A DNA stretch of 64,000 nucleotides from Chitinophaga skermanii. GTDB taxonomy: Bacteria > Bacteroidota > Bacteroidia > Chitinophagales > Chitinophagaceae. Shown in pieces: positions 35,511-45,221 of the stretch (position 1 is the stretch's first letter; each line of letters begins with the position of its first letter). The position numbers and the translations under genes are program-made. The stretch is taken from positions 124,001 to 188,000 of the forward strand of contig NZ_QLLL01000002.1 of assembly GCF_003259335.1 (NCBI RefSeq), given 5' to 3'. Under the pieces are notes generated by a model, which ran no database searches, was not told the origin of the DNA, and worked only from the letters and a program-made list of their open reading frames with translations.

Positions 35511-35690
35511 GTCGGTAAAATGTCGACAAATAGTCTACAAACACCTTACTACACGGGGGACTTGTCGGTAAAATGTCGACAAATAGTCGACTAACACCTT
35601 ACTAACACTGGGGGTTTACCGGTGAAATGTCGGTGAGGAGTCGGTGAAGAGTCGGTAGAATGTCGGTAAGCACCTGGTAAACGATCGGTA
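35511..35690. repeat. GTCGGT tandem repeats, ~53-bp unit
   Basis: GTCGGTAAAATGTCGAC begins at 35511 and 35564, with the related ACCGGTGAAATGTCGGT from 35618; the unit is about 53 bases and also contains AGTC.AC.AACACCTTACTA. Beyond 35621 it breaks into short GTCGGTG units. It is non-coding, between the PadR promoter region and the GLPGLI operon. Confidence 0.7.
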
Positions 35691-35891
35691 TCAACTGCGG
35701 AAATAATGCAAAATATAATATCTCCCAATGGTAGTTTAATGTTATTTCAATGGTTTTCCCTTGCTATTACAGTGTTCCACATATATTTCACATATATTTT
35801 CATGTTTGGGAGATCGAGTAAGTGTGTATGTGAAGCTATTGCTTCATGCTGTGATCGCACAGGGAAAGTATTAAAAAAGGGTTCTACCATC

Positions 35892-35924
35892 AAAAAGGGC
35901 CGAACCTTCTACCGGGTTCGACCC
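35892..35924 (-). terminator. Terminator of the GLPGLI operon
   Basis: Stem 35897-35906 / 35915-35924 (GGGTCGAACC with GGTTCGGCCC on the minus strand, one G-T pair), followed by TTTTT on that strand. Confidence 0.75.
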
Positions 35925-36029
35925 ATTCTTTTGATTTCAACATGGTATGGTCTAAACGAAAATCAGGGATTAACGCACCCTTCCAAGTTTCCTATTTTTC
36001 AAGTCAACGTAAATTATTACTAACAAACT

Positions 36030-36794
36030 TTATAGCGATGCTTTCCTGATCACTAGTCCGCCGGCATCACGCCAGCTAGCAACCATAGCCGATATTTTCG
36101 ATAAGTATTCTGTTTTATTGATAGCCTGTTTCGCTGCCATTTGCTTCCACTCTTTTTCATCGGGTGGTGTAATGGAAACGGAGGTAGCAAACCAAGTAAC
36201 ATGCTCATACGGTAAGGCCAATCCTAAAATAATACCCGGCAAACCACTGTACGATTCCGGGCCGCTTTCACTCATAATATCTGGCGCGAAGTAAGCCACT
36301 ACATATACCGAATCCAATACCAAGGCATTCGCTCTTCTACATTGAAAACCCGCAATCTCCCTCATTTCCAACGTAATCTTCCAACGAATTTTATGCAAAC
36401 TATCCAACACCAAGAACGAATTCCCAAACACGCTTTTTTTGAGTATGGCGGAGCCTTGTTCTTTTTGTGTTAACACTTCATTATCATACCCCACCATTTT
36501 AAACCATTCATTCGGATCGCTAGGCATACCGGCCTTTTCAGCAGGTTTATACAAAGCCCCGTGTTGATTAAATTCGAGTTTGAAATAACTCGTATTGAAG
36601 GCCGGGTTCGCAGCTTTGTACTTATCGGCATTCTCTTGCGGCATCCCTCCCTTCTCCGCCATTTCTTGCACTAATTTGTGTGCTTGTATTTTGCGTTCGA
36701 AGGTAATACTACCTGCTTGTACCGGCTCTCTTACTTGCGCCAGTAAGCTGTTTTGGAGTATGATGAGTAATATAAGGCTACTGATCTTTTTCAT
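36030..36794 (-). CDS. GLPGLI family protein
   Basis: 254 residues with a signal peptide (about 1-19) and the diagnostic GLPGIILGLALPYEHVTWFA near 193-212. GLPGLI proteins of Bacteroidota are exported and are nearly always paired with a large TonB-type outer-membrane barrel, as here (gap 3 bases). The role in the pair, perhaps receptor assembly or ligand handling, is not known. Confidence 0.9.
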   Translation of the reverse strand: MKKISSLILLIILQNSLLAQVREPVQAGSITFERKIQAHKLVQEMAEKGGMPQENADKYKAANPAFNTSYFKLEFNQHGALYKPAEKAGMPSDPNEWFKMVGYDNEVLTQKEQGSAILKKSVFGNSFLVLDSLHKIRWKITLEMREIAGFQCRRANALVLDSVYVVAYFAPDIMSESGPESYSGLPGIILGLALPYEHVTWFATSVSITPPDEKEWKQMAAKQAINKTEYLSKISAMVASWRDAGGLVIRKASL

Positions 36795-36797
36795 GTG

Positions 36798-39536
36798 TTA
36801 CTGGTTATTGGCGGTGGGTAATTTCGAAAAGTTCCATAACAAGCTCAACAAGAAATACCGCTGTACCGTGGTATATTGTTGTTGTGTTATAAAGTTGCCT
36901 TGCACAAAACGATTGAACCCTCGCTGCTGGTTTAACAAATCATTTACCGATGCCCTGATGTTCCAATTACCTTCTTTATCCAATCTTCTACCTATAAACG
37001 CATTCACTAACAATACATCCATATCTCCTGTAAACACGGCCGTTTTCTGGCGAATCATCCACGATGCATCGGCATGTAATTGCCATGCTTTTAGGAAGTA
37101 AATATCGGTCGACGGGTTAATGTTGTACAACCAATAATTCACCGGTGCTTCGGGCTGCAACGAGGTTTTATTGGTATTATACGAGGCTTGGAATTTAAGG
37201 TTCAGATCTAATTTCTGCTTGATGGATTTATTGAAGTAATATTCCGCCCCGTATGAATTATTCGTTACGGTATTAATGGTTTTGTTACTCAATTGATCGA
37301 GCGATTGTACACTGGCATTTAAGTTCAACCCGGTATGTGCATCCCATTTCAATATCTTCTTACCGGTACCAATATAAGCCCAGAACTTCTTGCTATTCCC
37401 ATCGTTCGACCAAGTAATAAAATTACGGCCATCTTCATCTGTTACCACCGAAGAGGTGATTTGACTTTTCGCCCGCGAGAAGTTGAAGTTGCTAAAGAAA
37501 TACTTTTCTCCCGCCGGTTGAAAATGGTTATACCGCACACCCCAAGTACCTGTGAAATAAGGATGCAAATCGGCATTCCCGTAAATAACATTCAAAGGAT
37601 CGGCATTATTTACCACGGGCTGCAATTGCTCGATGCCCGGCATATTGTTATCGCCTTTGAAGTACACGCTCACCGATTGTTGCAACTTAATTACATAAGC
37701 AATTTCCGCTGCCGGGTACCAGTTCACAAAGTTCTGTGGGTAACGTTGGCCGGTGTATTGATTTTCCTGTTGCAAGTGTGTAAGTGCTACATCGGTACCA
37801 AAGTTCATATGCAACTTGGGTGATCCGTATATCATTTGCACACCTGCTCTATTGATGGTTCTGTTATATTTGAAACTATTGCTGATAAGGCTATCCGGGT
37901 TTTCATACCCCTGCTTACCAGGTGCCCATGCACGAATATCTGAACTACTGCCATGGTGGTTAATACCGTAGTTGAACGACAATACAGACCGTGCACTAAT
38001 AGGACGAACATATATCAACTTCGCCTCCAGGCCTAGATCACGCATAGCATCTTTCCGTTGTTGGTCCAATACCTGCAAACTATCTTTCGTAATATCATTC
38101 GGGAAACGATTTTCTGCGCGTATGGTTCCTTCGGCATTACTGGCATTGTATTGCTGGTCGAGTTGTAATGTAATACTGCTTCCTTTTAATTTCAAGGCGC
38201 GGGCCAGTGTAATAGCCGTATTAAATCCACCGTTGTTCACGGTATTATCGAACCTACGGGTACCACTATTCAGTATTTCTTGCGCATTATTGACGGTGCT
38301 GGAGGAAAAGAAGTTGTTCATTTTCTTATGCTGTGTAGCACCTGCCATTACTAAGCGGAACGACCATGCCGAATCGAAACGGGTTTCGTAGTTGCCGTGT
38401 AATTTATGTTTGAATACTTGTTGTTTGAATACTTGGTCGATATTAGTTACCAGCACATCCGTTGGTAAACTTTGTTGCGAGATGGTGTTAACGGCACCGT
38501 CGATGTGCAAGCCTGCTAACTTGTAGTTAAGCGATACGGCCGATTTATCTTCATTCCATTTATCGGCATAATGTATACCGCCGGATTGAGATAAGGGCAA
38601 GCCTTGTCCTTCGTAGGTACCACTCCAAGAATCTAACTCGCTATCGCGCATCGTGGATTCATCTTTCGACAATTGGTATTTGTCATTGTCTTGTGAACCA
38701 AGACCAATTTTACCCGTATTACTTAACGTACCGTACGCAGCAAATCTTCTTTTACCTCGAAAAATATTCACCATGGCTTGGTTATCGAAGAAGCCTTCAG
38801 GGCCACCACCGATTTCTACCTTTCCAAAGCTGCCGCGCTTGGCATCTTCTTTTAGTTTTAGGTTGATGGTTTTGTCTTTAATGCCATCGTTAATGCCGGT
38901 AGCCGCGGCTAAGTCGGATTTTTTATCGTAGAGTTGTACCTTATCGACCATATCTGCGCGGAGGTTGCGCGTAACGAGTAAGGGGTCGTCGCCGAAGAAT
39001 TCCTCGCCTTCTACGAGTACCTTCTTCACGATTTCACCTTGGGCGATAATTACGCCGTTACGGTCTACTTGCATGCCGGGGAGTTGTTTTAAAAGATCTT
39101 CTACAGAGGCGCCTTTTTGTAGTTCGAATGCTGCTGCATTATATTCTGTTGTATCGCCTTTGATTTTGATGGCGGCTTGTTGCTTGTTGATTACTACTTC
39201 ACGCAGTAAGCGTGTGCGGCTAACAAGGGGAACAAGACCTACCGTGTAAGGACTAGCAGCTACGGTAATTCGTTCTGCGAAATCCGCGTAAGGCATTCTC
39301 GATACTAACACAATGTAATGGCCGGGTTGCACATCCCGGAAAGCAAAACTACCATCGTCGGCAGTTCTTGTATGGGCCACTAGCATGGAATCTTTTGCTT
39401 GTAGCAGCATTACCGCGGTTCTAGGCATTGGCACCTGCAAGGCCGTATCTTTTACTTGGCCTGTCACCGCGGTTTGCGCAATGGCGGGCATACAAAAAAA
39501 TAGGCACAGCAATACCAGTAGCGTATAATTCTTCAT
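36798..39536 (-). CDS. Outer-membrane TonB-type beta-barrel receptor
   Basis: 912 residues. A signal peptide (1-20) is followed by a carboxypeptidase-D regulatory-like domain (about 24-105), a plug with DGIKDKTINLKLKED and GGGPEGFFDN segments, and a large barrel rich in Asn and aromatic residues. It belongs to the outer-membrane beta-barrel family found with GLPGLI proteins. Upstream in the same operon are a small membrane protein, a sigma factor and a DUF6249-like protein. Substrate unknown. Confidence 0.88.
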   Translation of the reverse strand: MKNYTLLVLLCLFFCMPAIAQTAVTGQVKDTALQVPMPRTAVMLLQAKDSMLVAHTRTADDGSFAFRDVQPGHYIVLVSRMPYADFAERITVAASPYTVGLVPLVSRTRLLREVVINKQQAAIKIKGDTTEYNAAAFELQKGASVEDLLKQLPGMQVDRNGVIIAQGEIVKKVLVEGEEFFGDDPLLVTRNLRADMVDKVQLYDKKSDLAAATGINDGIKDKTINLKLKEDAKRGSFGKVEIGGGPEGFFDNQAMVNIFRGKRRFAAYGTLSNTGKIGLGSQDNDKYQLSKDESTMRDSELDSWSGTYEGQGLPLSQSGGIHYADKWNEDKSAVSLNYKLAGLHIDGAVNTISQQSLPTDVLVTNIDQVFKQQVFKHKLHGNYETRFDSAWSFRLVMAGATQHKKMNNFFSSSTVNNAQEILNSGTRRFDNTVNNGGFNTAITLARALKLKGSSITLQLDQQYNASNAEGTIRAENRFPNDITKDSLQVLDQQRKDAMRDLGLEAKLIYVRPISARSVLSFNYGINHHGSSSDIRAWAPGKQGYENPDSLISNSFKYNRTINRAGVQMIYGSPKLHMNFGTDVALTHLQQENQYTGQRYPQNFVNWYPAAEIAYVIKLQQSVSVYFKGDNNMPGIEQLQPVVNNADPLNVIYGNADLHPYFTGTWGVRYNHFQPAGEKYFFSNFNFSRAKSQITSSVVTDEDGRNFITWSNDGNSKKFWAYIGTGKKILKWDAHTGLNLNASVQSLDQLSNKTINTVTNNSYGAEYYFNKSIKQKLDLNLKFQASYNTNKTSLQPEAPVNYWLYNINPSTDIYFLKAWQLHADASWMIRQKTAVFTGDMDVLLVNAFIGRRLDKEGNWNIRASVNDLLNQQRGFNRFVQGNFITQQQYTTVQRYFLLSLLWNFSKLPTANNQ

Positions 39537-39572
39537 GTTTGTGTGGATGGGGGTTCAGGTTACCAAACTGGG

Positions 39573-39896
39573 TTATGATTCGGATGAAGGCCGGGAAATA
39601 CGACGCCGGGTAATGCGGCTAAAAAGCATGATCATTACAATGAACACTACAATGGTACACCATGCTACAGCGAGCGTTGTTCTAGGGAAATCGCCCGGTG
39701 CTAAGCATAATACCAGCAATAAAGCCACAGCAACAATCAACATTACAATCAACAATGGTTCATCCATCGAATACACAACTTTCTTATGGGCAGGCGGTGC
39801 CATTTTTACCTGCTGTAAAAAACGTTGGTTAAAATTGTTCGATGGCACTTTCACCAATTGTTCTTGTAAAATCTTTTTAATTTCTTCGTTATTCAT
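39573..39896 (-). CDS. Small membrane protein following an ECF sigma gene
   Basis: 107 residues. The first ~50 are cytoplasmic (NNEEIKKILQEQLVKVPSNNF, anti-sigma-like), then two membrane spans (about 48-67 and 75-93) and a short Arg-rich tail. It overlaps the sigma gene by 4 bases. Position suggests it may anchor or inhibit that sigma factor, but no ZAS motif is seen. Family not recognised. Confidence 0.65.
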   Translation of the reverse strand: MNNEEIKKILQEQLVKVPSNNFNQRFLQQVKMAPPAHKKVVYSMDEPLLIVMLIVAVALLLVLCLAPGDFPRTTLAVAWCTIVVFIVMIMLFSRITRRRISRPSSES

Positions 39897-40441
39897 GATG
39901 AAATTTTGTTTGATGATTGTGACTCCATTGCGCCTGCCATTTTCTTCCTGGCTCTATGTAACAATACTTTCACACTACTCGCACTTTGCCCTGTGATATC
40001 GGCAATTTCTTTCACCGGCTTCTCGGAGAGATAAAATAAATTAATAACAAGGTATTCATTCGGCGTTAGTATCCTCATGGCATGCATCAATTCGGGATGC
40101 ATGTTACTCGTTGTATCTTCACTATTTGCTTCTTCTAATATTTCTGCGGCTTCTTCCGACATGCTCATGTAACGTTGCCTTTGTTGCATGTGCCGAATGG
40201 CTTCATAATACACGATCCTATACAACCAGCTAGAAAATGCAGCCTCGCCACGGAACTGGTGAATATGTAAGAACACTTTTAATAGTGCATCTTGAACAAT
40301 ATCCTCAGCCGCATTCGAATCATGGCAGTATTTCAGTGCAATAGAGTAAGCGAGATCCCGGTGCTTCTCCAACAATGCATTCATCGCGTTACCATCTCCC
40401 TGCCGTGCACGTTCCAATTCCTGGTCGAGCAGGTTCGCCAT
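39893..40441 (-). CDS. ECF RNA polymerase sigma factor
   Basis: 182 residues. Region 2: LEKHRDLAYSIALKYCHDSNAAEDIVQDALLKVF; region 4: RILTPNEYLVINLFYLSEKPVKEIADITGQSASSVKVLLHRARKKM. It differs from the FecR-linked sigma factors of the window by its adjacent small membrane protein in place of FecR. It probably controls the downstream GLPGLI and receptor genes. Confidence 0.92.
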   Translation of the reverse strand: MANLLDQELERARQGDGNAMNALLEKHRDLAYSIALKYCHDSNAAEDIVQDALLKVFLHIHQFRGEAAFSSWLYRIVYYEAIRHMQQRQRYMSMSEEAAEILEEANSEDTTSNMHPELMHAMRILTPNEYLVINLFYLSEKPVKEIADITGQSASSVKVLLHRARKKMAGAMESQSSNKISS

Positions 40442-40783
40442 CTATTCCGCCTTCTTTTTCAATAAAAAATAATAACACAACATACCCAAGCCGGCACAAC
40501 CGGTAATGGAAATTAAGTAAGGTATAATCGTGTCTTCTCCCTTCATACCATTGGTAGTAATATAACCAATGGTTAAGCCGAGCGCCACCGATAGTAATAT
40601 CACGCCTTTACCCAGCATGCTATACTTCAAATTATCCATATAATTCCCTTGGAATACGAAATCTCCCTTCCGGATCAATTCGAGCCTCTCGCGGTGCTTT
40701 AACCAGCAATAGTAAGCCACTACAGCAAAGCTGAATACCACGAATAATATGATGGCCCATGCAAACAATACTTTAGGATCCAT
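40442..40783 (-). CDS. Small membrane protein, DUF6249-like
   Basis: 113 residues with spans at about 8-27, 60-77 and 89-107, and a cytoplasmic loop WLKHRERLELIRKGDF typical of DUF6249. It ends directly ahead of the sigma ATG with no gap. This membrane protein plus ECF sigma order is common in Bacteroidota. It may sense membrane state for the sigma factor. Confidence 0.75.
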   Translation of the reverse strand: MDPKVLFAWAIILFVVFSFAVVAYYCWLKHRERLELIRKGDFVFQGNYMDNLKYSMLGKGVILLSVALGLTIGYITTNGMKGEDTIIPYLISITGCAGLGMLCYYFLLKKKAE

Positions 40784-40887
40784 TCTTCCGCTTTTTGTTG
40801 TTTAATTATTTATACTATTTAGATACAACAGGTGAAGGAAAGGTTACAAAAACGCAAACTTTTTTTTGTGGCTTGATTATCAACGCC

Positions 40888-41979
40888 TCAGGTTAACCTT
40901 ATAGGGCTTTCCATCCCGAAATTCTTATAAACAATGCCCCGCCCCCAACCTTCTTCATTCACATTAACACCACCTTGCTTGACTTGTTGCCTTTGATACC
41001 TGTTATGACATTCACTAAAAGATAATAACATATTCAAAAATGCAGGCCCTTTTTTTGAAACCGGCTGCCACTTTTGATCGCCTGTAGGCAATTCTTCTAC
41101 AAAAAGCTCTCCTGATACCTTTAATACACGGCCGGTATCGTTGCCGGTATCTATACGGGTAACAGCGCCGTTTTCTTCATACGTACCACTTAATAAATCG
41201 CCCGGTAATATCTGCCACCCCAGGTAAGAAAGCACGGGATTAATGCCCCACCGTTGGTCGTAATGGAATACAACATCATAACAAGTACCATCTTTCATTA
41301 AATAAATAGCATGGTTACGACGTTCCATATCACCTGTTACCGCCAGCAAAATATCGCGGATATTGGCCACGATTTTGTAGTTCTTGATACGATCTACGTT
41401 AGAATGACCAATATACCCCAAAAACTTCTCGTCTTCAATATACACCCTTTGTCCGCCCATATCTTCCATCCTATTCACCAAATCCACGTCCTCGATACCA
41501 TACGCCGCCATTTTCTCATTAAAGCCGCGGGCTTGGTAGTACATGTTTTGGTGAAAGGCGAGGCGGCCACCTTGGTCGCGGTACGGGATGTAATTACGAC
41601 GAAGCGTAGTAACAATGGTTTTATCTAAATAGGGGTTGAAAGCGTCTTGCACCCAAGCGGCGTAGCCTTCGCCCGTGTAATTATCGGCGTCGACCATGCA
41701 AATTATTTCGCCTTGCCCTAAGCGCAAAGCCATGTTCTTGGAATGCGAGATGTGGAAATGTTCCGGTTCGAAGGTTTTGTAATAATTGACGAGGCCGGTA
41801 TCGATATAGGGTTGCAGGTGTTCCTTCGCCCAATCTTCCATACCATCGGCAGAATTGTAGTCGAGTACAACAAACTCTATACCTTCCACGTGTTCATTAT
41901 GCCGAATATTGGTCAATAATGTTTCCTTCAAATGTTCTAAACGGTTCATACAAACCGTACAAATGGAGATCTTTTTCAT
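40888..41979 (-). CDS. GT2 family glycosyltransferase of the RiPP cluster
   Basis: 363 residues, cytoplasmic. GT-A fold: ISICTVCMNRLEHLKETLL at the N terminus, MVDADNYTGEGY with the D-x-D metal motif near residues 95-97, and GIEDVDLVNRM as a later acidic block. Residues beyond ~250 form an added C-terminal domain. It is the last gene of the RiPP operon, 21 bases after the halogenase. S- and O-glycosylated bacteriocins (glycocins such as sublancin) use GT2 enzymes on Cys or Ser of the core, so I infer glycosylation of the Ser/Cys-rich precursor. The sugar donor is unknown. Confidence 0.85.
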   Translation of the reverse strand: MKKISICTVCMNRLEHLKETLLTNIRHNEHVEGIEFVVLDYNSADGMEDWAKEHLQPYIDTGLVNYYKTFEPEHFHISHSKNMALRLGQGEIICMVDADNYTGEGYAAWVQDAFNPYLDKTIVTTLRRNYIPYRDQGGRLAFHQNMYYQARGFNEKMAAYGIEDVDLVNRMEDMGGQRVYIEDEKFLGYIGHSNVDRIKNYKIVANIRDILLAVTGDMERRNHAIYLMKDGTCYDVVFHYDQRWGINPVLSYLGWQILPGDLLSGTYEENGAVTRIDTGNDTGRVLKVSGELFVEELPTGDQKWQPVSKKGPAFLNMLLSFSECHNRYQRQQVKQGGVNVNEEGWGRGIVYKNFGMESPIRLT

Positions 41980-42000
41980 GTTGTGGGGATGAATGAATGG

Positions 42001-43599
42001 TTATAGCAATTGTGGATGTTTGAGCATAATATCCAAATCTTCGCGGAGCGGGATGGTTTTAGCAGCAATGTTTTTCCAAACGTGTAACATCGCATTCCAA
42101 TCGGCCTTATTCTCTGGCGACAACTGTTGAATATTACCGGGCAATACGCCTTGACAAAAGAGGATATGATCGATCCCGTATACATCGAAAATCGTGTCTT
42201 TCAGCCAAGGCTGTATCATATTGCGGGTGGTGGTATCTTGGCGCGATAACAAACCTATTTCCTTATACAACGACAAAAACTTTTCGAAGCCGCTGGTATT
42301 GCCATTTGCCCGGCAATCTTTCCAATACGGGGTATCGAACTTTTTATTGTATTTAAAGTGAATAGAGAGGAACCAGCGGATGTATTCCCAATGTTCCTTC
42401 ATGGTATCGTTTAGGAGATTGCGCAGGGCTGGGTTTTTCTTCAGCAATACAAAATGGTTCATGAGCAAAATAATTTGATCGATGATCATGTGCACACCGG
42501 TAGATTCTAAGGGTTCTACAAAAGAATAGGCGTTCCCGATGGCCACTACGTTACCTTCTACAAACCGTTCGTGCCTACCACTACGAAAGCGAACGTGCTT
42601 GATACTTGAAGCGCTCATCCCGGGATTTTTGCGGAGCATTTCTTCAATCGCTTGTTCTTCGGTACAATGCGCGCTGGAGTATACGTAACCGCGATGGTCT
42701 TCGTGGCGGAGCGGGATGTTCCAGCACCAACCATTGTCCATTGTTTCGGCGGTGGTGTAACATTTAATATGGCCGTTATTCGGTAAAATACCTGTTACGG
42801 CACGGTCGTTGAATAAGCTGTCTTGGAATGATACATACGGCACATTCATTTTCTTCTCCAACAACATCGATTTAAAACCGCTACAGTCAACATACAAATC
42901 ATACACAAACTTATCGCCGTTCACATTTATCAACGCCGCTACTTCCCCCTCTTCATTCAATACAGCGTCTTTAATTTCTTCATCCAAAAAGATCACACCC
43001 GCACGTGCGGCGGCAAACTTCAGGTAATCGATAAACTTGCGGTTATCGAGGTGATAAGCGTACTTCAGATTTTTAGACAGGGAATGATACTTTTCTGTAC
43101 CATCTTCTTCATAACGAGCAATAAAACTAGCATCTTGTCGCATAAGTAGCGAGTTAAGCGAGCATTCATTTACATCGCCGCTATGCAGGTAGGCCGACAG
43201 AATATCTTTAGTATCAAAAGGATAATTGAAGTAATAATCGCCCGGCTTACCCCAGAAGAACTTAATACCCAGCTTCCAAGTAGGCTCTACCATGCGAAAG
43301 AACTCTTGTTTATCGAGTTCTAATACCCCGAATAAATAATCGGCCATGAGCGGCGTAGTAGCCTCTCCTACGCCTATAGGCGGGATATGACTAGGTTCAA
43401 TCACCGTAACCGGGATATTAAAAAACTTACGGAAGGCAATCGCAGAAAGATAACCGGCTAAACCGCCACCTACAATACAAACACTATTATAAAAATCATC
43501 TTGTGGCAGGGCCAAGTCCATATAATATGGTTGCGGGTTCATTAGCACTTCTTTCGTGGCTTTGAACTGTTCTACAAGTTGTAGATAATCATTTTGCAT
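42001..43599 (-). CDS. Flavin-dependent tryptophan-halogenase-family protein
   Basis: 532 residues, no signal peptide. The FAD site is CIVGGGLAGYLSAIA (44-49 GGGLAG). GVGEATTP follows at 76-83. Lys109 in TWKLGIKF aligns with the catalytic lysine of PrnA-type halogenases, and GWCWNIP (290-296) is the WxWxIP motif that separates true halogenases from monooxygenases. Both key features are present, so activity is plausible. Its N-terminal ~35 residues extend before the Rossmann motif, unlike free-tryptophan halogenases. It lies between a DUF6734-like gene and GT2. The single Trp of the precursor core is a natural target, as MibH halogenates a peptide Trp, but this is inference. Confidence 0.85.
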   Translation of the reverse strand: MQNDYLQLVEQFKATKEVLMNPQPYYMDLALPQDDFYNSVCIVGGGLAGYLSAIAFRKFFNIPVTVIEPSHIPPIGVGEATTPLMADYLFGVLELDKQEFFRMVEPTWKLGIKFFWGKPGDYYFNYPFDTKDILSAYLHSGDVNECSLNSLLMRQDASFIARYEEDGTEKYHSLSKNLKYAYHLDNRKFIDYLKFAAARAGVIFLDEEIKDAVLNEEGEVAALINVNGDKFVYDLYVDCSGFKSMLLEKKMNVPYVSFQDSLFNDRAVTGILPNNGHIKCYTTAETMDNGWCWNIPLRHEDHRGYVYSSAHCTEEQAIEEMLRKNPGMSASSIKHVRFRSGRHERFVEGNVVAIGNAYSFVEPLESTGVHMIIDQIILLMNHFVLLKKNPALRNLLNDTMKEHWEYIRWFLSIHFKYNKKFDTPYWKDCRANGNTSGFEKFLSLYKEIGLLSRQDTTTRNMIQPWLKDTIFDVYGIDHILFCQGVLPGNIQQLSPENKADWNAMLHVWKNIAAKTIPLREDLDIMLKHPQLL

Positions 43600-43610
43600 C
43601 GTGTTACTTT

Positions 43611-45221
43611 TTATGGTTGAACGTGGATGATACCATTAACGATTAAGTAGGTAACGCATTGGAAAAATGAACGAGCCGCTTCCGCTTCATGATCGAACGG
43701 GAAAGTGGCCGTAAACCTTTGCAATGCATCTGCGTACAACATGTGCTGTTGTGCTACTTCGCAAACAAATAGCGTGTAATTAGTAAGATCGATTTCCATT
43801 ACCGCACCCGTAATATAATCTTGTAAAAGGGCAATGGTGGTGGGGTTGATGGGTGGAAAATCTTTCGTATATACCATTGTATCGGTCCAGTTCCATTGCA
43901 CATTTTGTAATGAAGCCACTGGATTCAGGGATAGCCTAACGGGTGTATTCAATGCTTCTTCCGGCGAGGGTAATAGATCCATGCTATTAGCTGTAAGGCC
44001 CTCTGCTGCATACAAGTCTTTCGTTTCTAACGACTCCTTAGCGTATTGTAATCGTTCACATTCTAAGTTGAAAACATCTTGCATACGCGCACGATCTTCT
44101 TCAGGCAATGCATGGATAGTGTTTTGCCAAGCAACGAGATAATCATCCAAAGGCAAGTCCACCGATGGCGCATTAATTTCTAATACCGACGCTAAGAAAA
44201 CTGTTCTACCCATTAGGCGATGAGGTGCTTGGCGGAATACTTTTTCTTTGAGGAAGGTTTGAACTTGCGCTTTCTCACCTGGTACGAAGTAGTTATTGAT
44301 AGTATCGAAATACGAGGGAAAGTCTTTTCGTAAGCGGCGCGCAAGGAGTGCGCAAACGAGTTTGGATTTTTTGTTATGCCCCATGAGGTGCACATACTTT
44401 CTACCTAAAGGAGAAATACCGAAGTGATTGAGTGCTTGGTAACCAAATGGCACTGGCTCGTCGCCAATTTCACGCTCTGGCACATCGTCGGTAACAATGT
44501 TATTCACCAAGTGCATGGTATCGGGCGTGAGGAATAAATTATCGGTAAACAATGGAGCATGTACCTTTACATCATGATGTTGTAAAAGCCATGCAGCTAA
44601 TGCTTGTTCGGCAATATGATTCGCATTAGAAGGGTGCTTCATATTGGCGATCAACGTAGCATGATCATCGAAGAAATTAAAGGCCATGGCAGCATGCTCT
44701 TGGAAGAACGGCACATCCAACCCGCCGTACACACCGGCGTTCAGCGCAACAATGGCGTTCTTTTCCATGGTATTTAACCATTGTGGCAGTGGCTTTGCTG
44801 TTTTTTGGTTGATATCGTTTACGATATCGGTATAGAAAGCGCCGGCAAACTGTTCTACTTCCCGGTTTTGATACACTACATTTTGTTGCGTGCGCAAGGT
44901 ATTGAAGGGATGAAAAATAAATACATCACCATCGACATGCAAGAATGGTTGTTCTTGCAGGCCGTAAGTTTTTAATTTAGGCGCGGCCCAGAGGTAATCG
45001 GGGTAAGGGAAATCGTCGAGTACGACGTGTACTTTCGTGTAGGGCAAACCGAATGTATCTACGAGGAGTTGTTTACCGAGTGTATCGGTGTACAATTCTA
45101 CTTCGTTGTAGTACTTGCGCAGTTGTAAGCAACTGAGGGCCCAACTAAAGAAGTGAAAACGTTGATCGAGCCAGCCGCCATGTAAGCCGGGCCTCGTCCA
45201 TAAAGTTTGAACTATTTTCAT
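43611..45221 (-). CDS. DUF6734-like putative GT-A glycosyltransferase
   Basis: 536 residues. The N-terminal ~330 residues look like a GT-A fold: LWTRPGLHGGWLDQRF, YTDTLG (donor side) and LHVDGDVFIF with a D-x-D motif (Asp97-Gly98-Asp99). This matches DUF6734, which I recall from Bacteroidota natural-product clusters. The C-terminal ~200 residues are helical and unassigned. The start overlaps the ABC gene stop by 4 bases. I infer a second sugar transfer to the peptide or to the GT2 product. A non-catalytic role cannot be excluded. Confidence 0.65.
   Translation of the reverse strand: MKIVQTLWTRPGLHGGWLDQRFHFFSWALSCLQLRKYYNEVELYTDTLGKQLLVDTFGLPYTKVHVVLDDFPYPDYLWAAPKLKTYGLQEQPFLHVDGDVFIFHPFNTLRTQQNVVYQNREVEQFAGAFYTDIVNDINQKTAKPLPQWLNTMEKNAIVALNAGVYGGLDVPFFQEHAAMAFNFFDDHATLIANMKHPSNANHIAEQALAAWLLQHHDVKVHAPLFTDNLFLTPDTMHLVNNIVTDDVPEREIGDEPVPFGYQALNHFGISPLGRKYVHLMGHNKKSKLVCALLARRLRKDFPSYFDTINNYFVPGEKAQVQTFLKEKVFRQAPHRLMGRTVFLASVLEINAPSVDLPLDDYLVAWQNTIHALPEEDRARMQDVFNLECERLQYAKESLETKDLYAAEGLTANSMDLLPSPEEALNTPVRLSLNPVASLQNVQWNWTDTMVYTKDFPPINPTTIALLQDYITGAVMEIDLTNYTLFVCEVAQQHMLYADALQRFTATFPFDHEAEAARSFFQCVTYLIVNGIIHVQP

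Larger units (their letters stand above)
35360..36029. other. Intergenic region, 670 bases
   Basis: Contains the GTCGGT repeat (35511-35690) and the terminator at 35892-35924. No credible gene; a 105-residue reading frame at 35706-36023 is rejected because it spans that terminator and has no family features. Confidence 0.5.

Noticed and set aside
35511..35690. CRISPR array
   Set aside because: The units are contiguous and degenerate, without unique spacers, and no cas genes are near.
35706..36023. 105-residue reading frame on the plus strand
   Set aside because: It runs across the GLPGLI operon terminator, has no family features and lies opposite the transcript direction.
37335..37823. 162-residue plus-strand frame inside the outer-membrane receptor
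   Set aside because: Antisense shadow of the 912-residue receptor gene; no independent signals.
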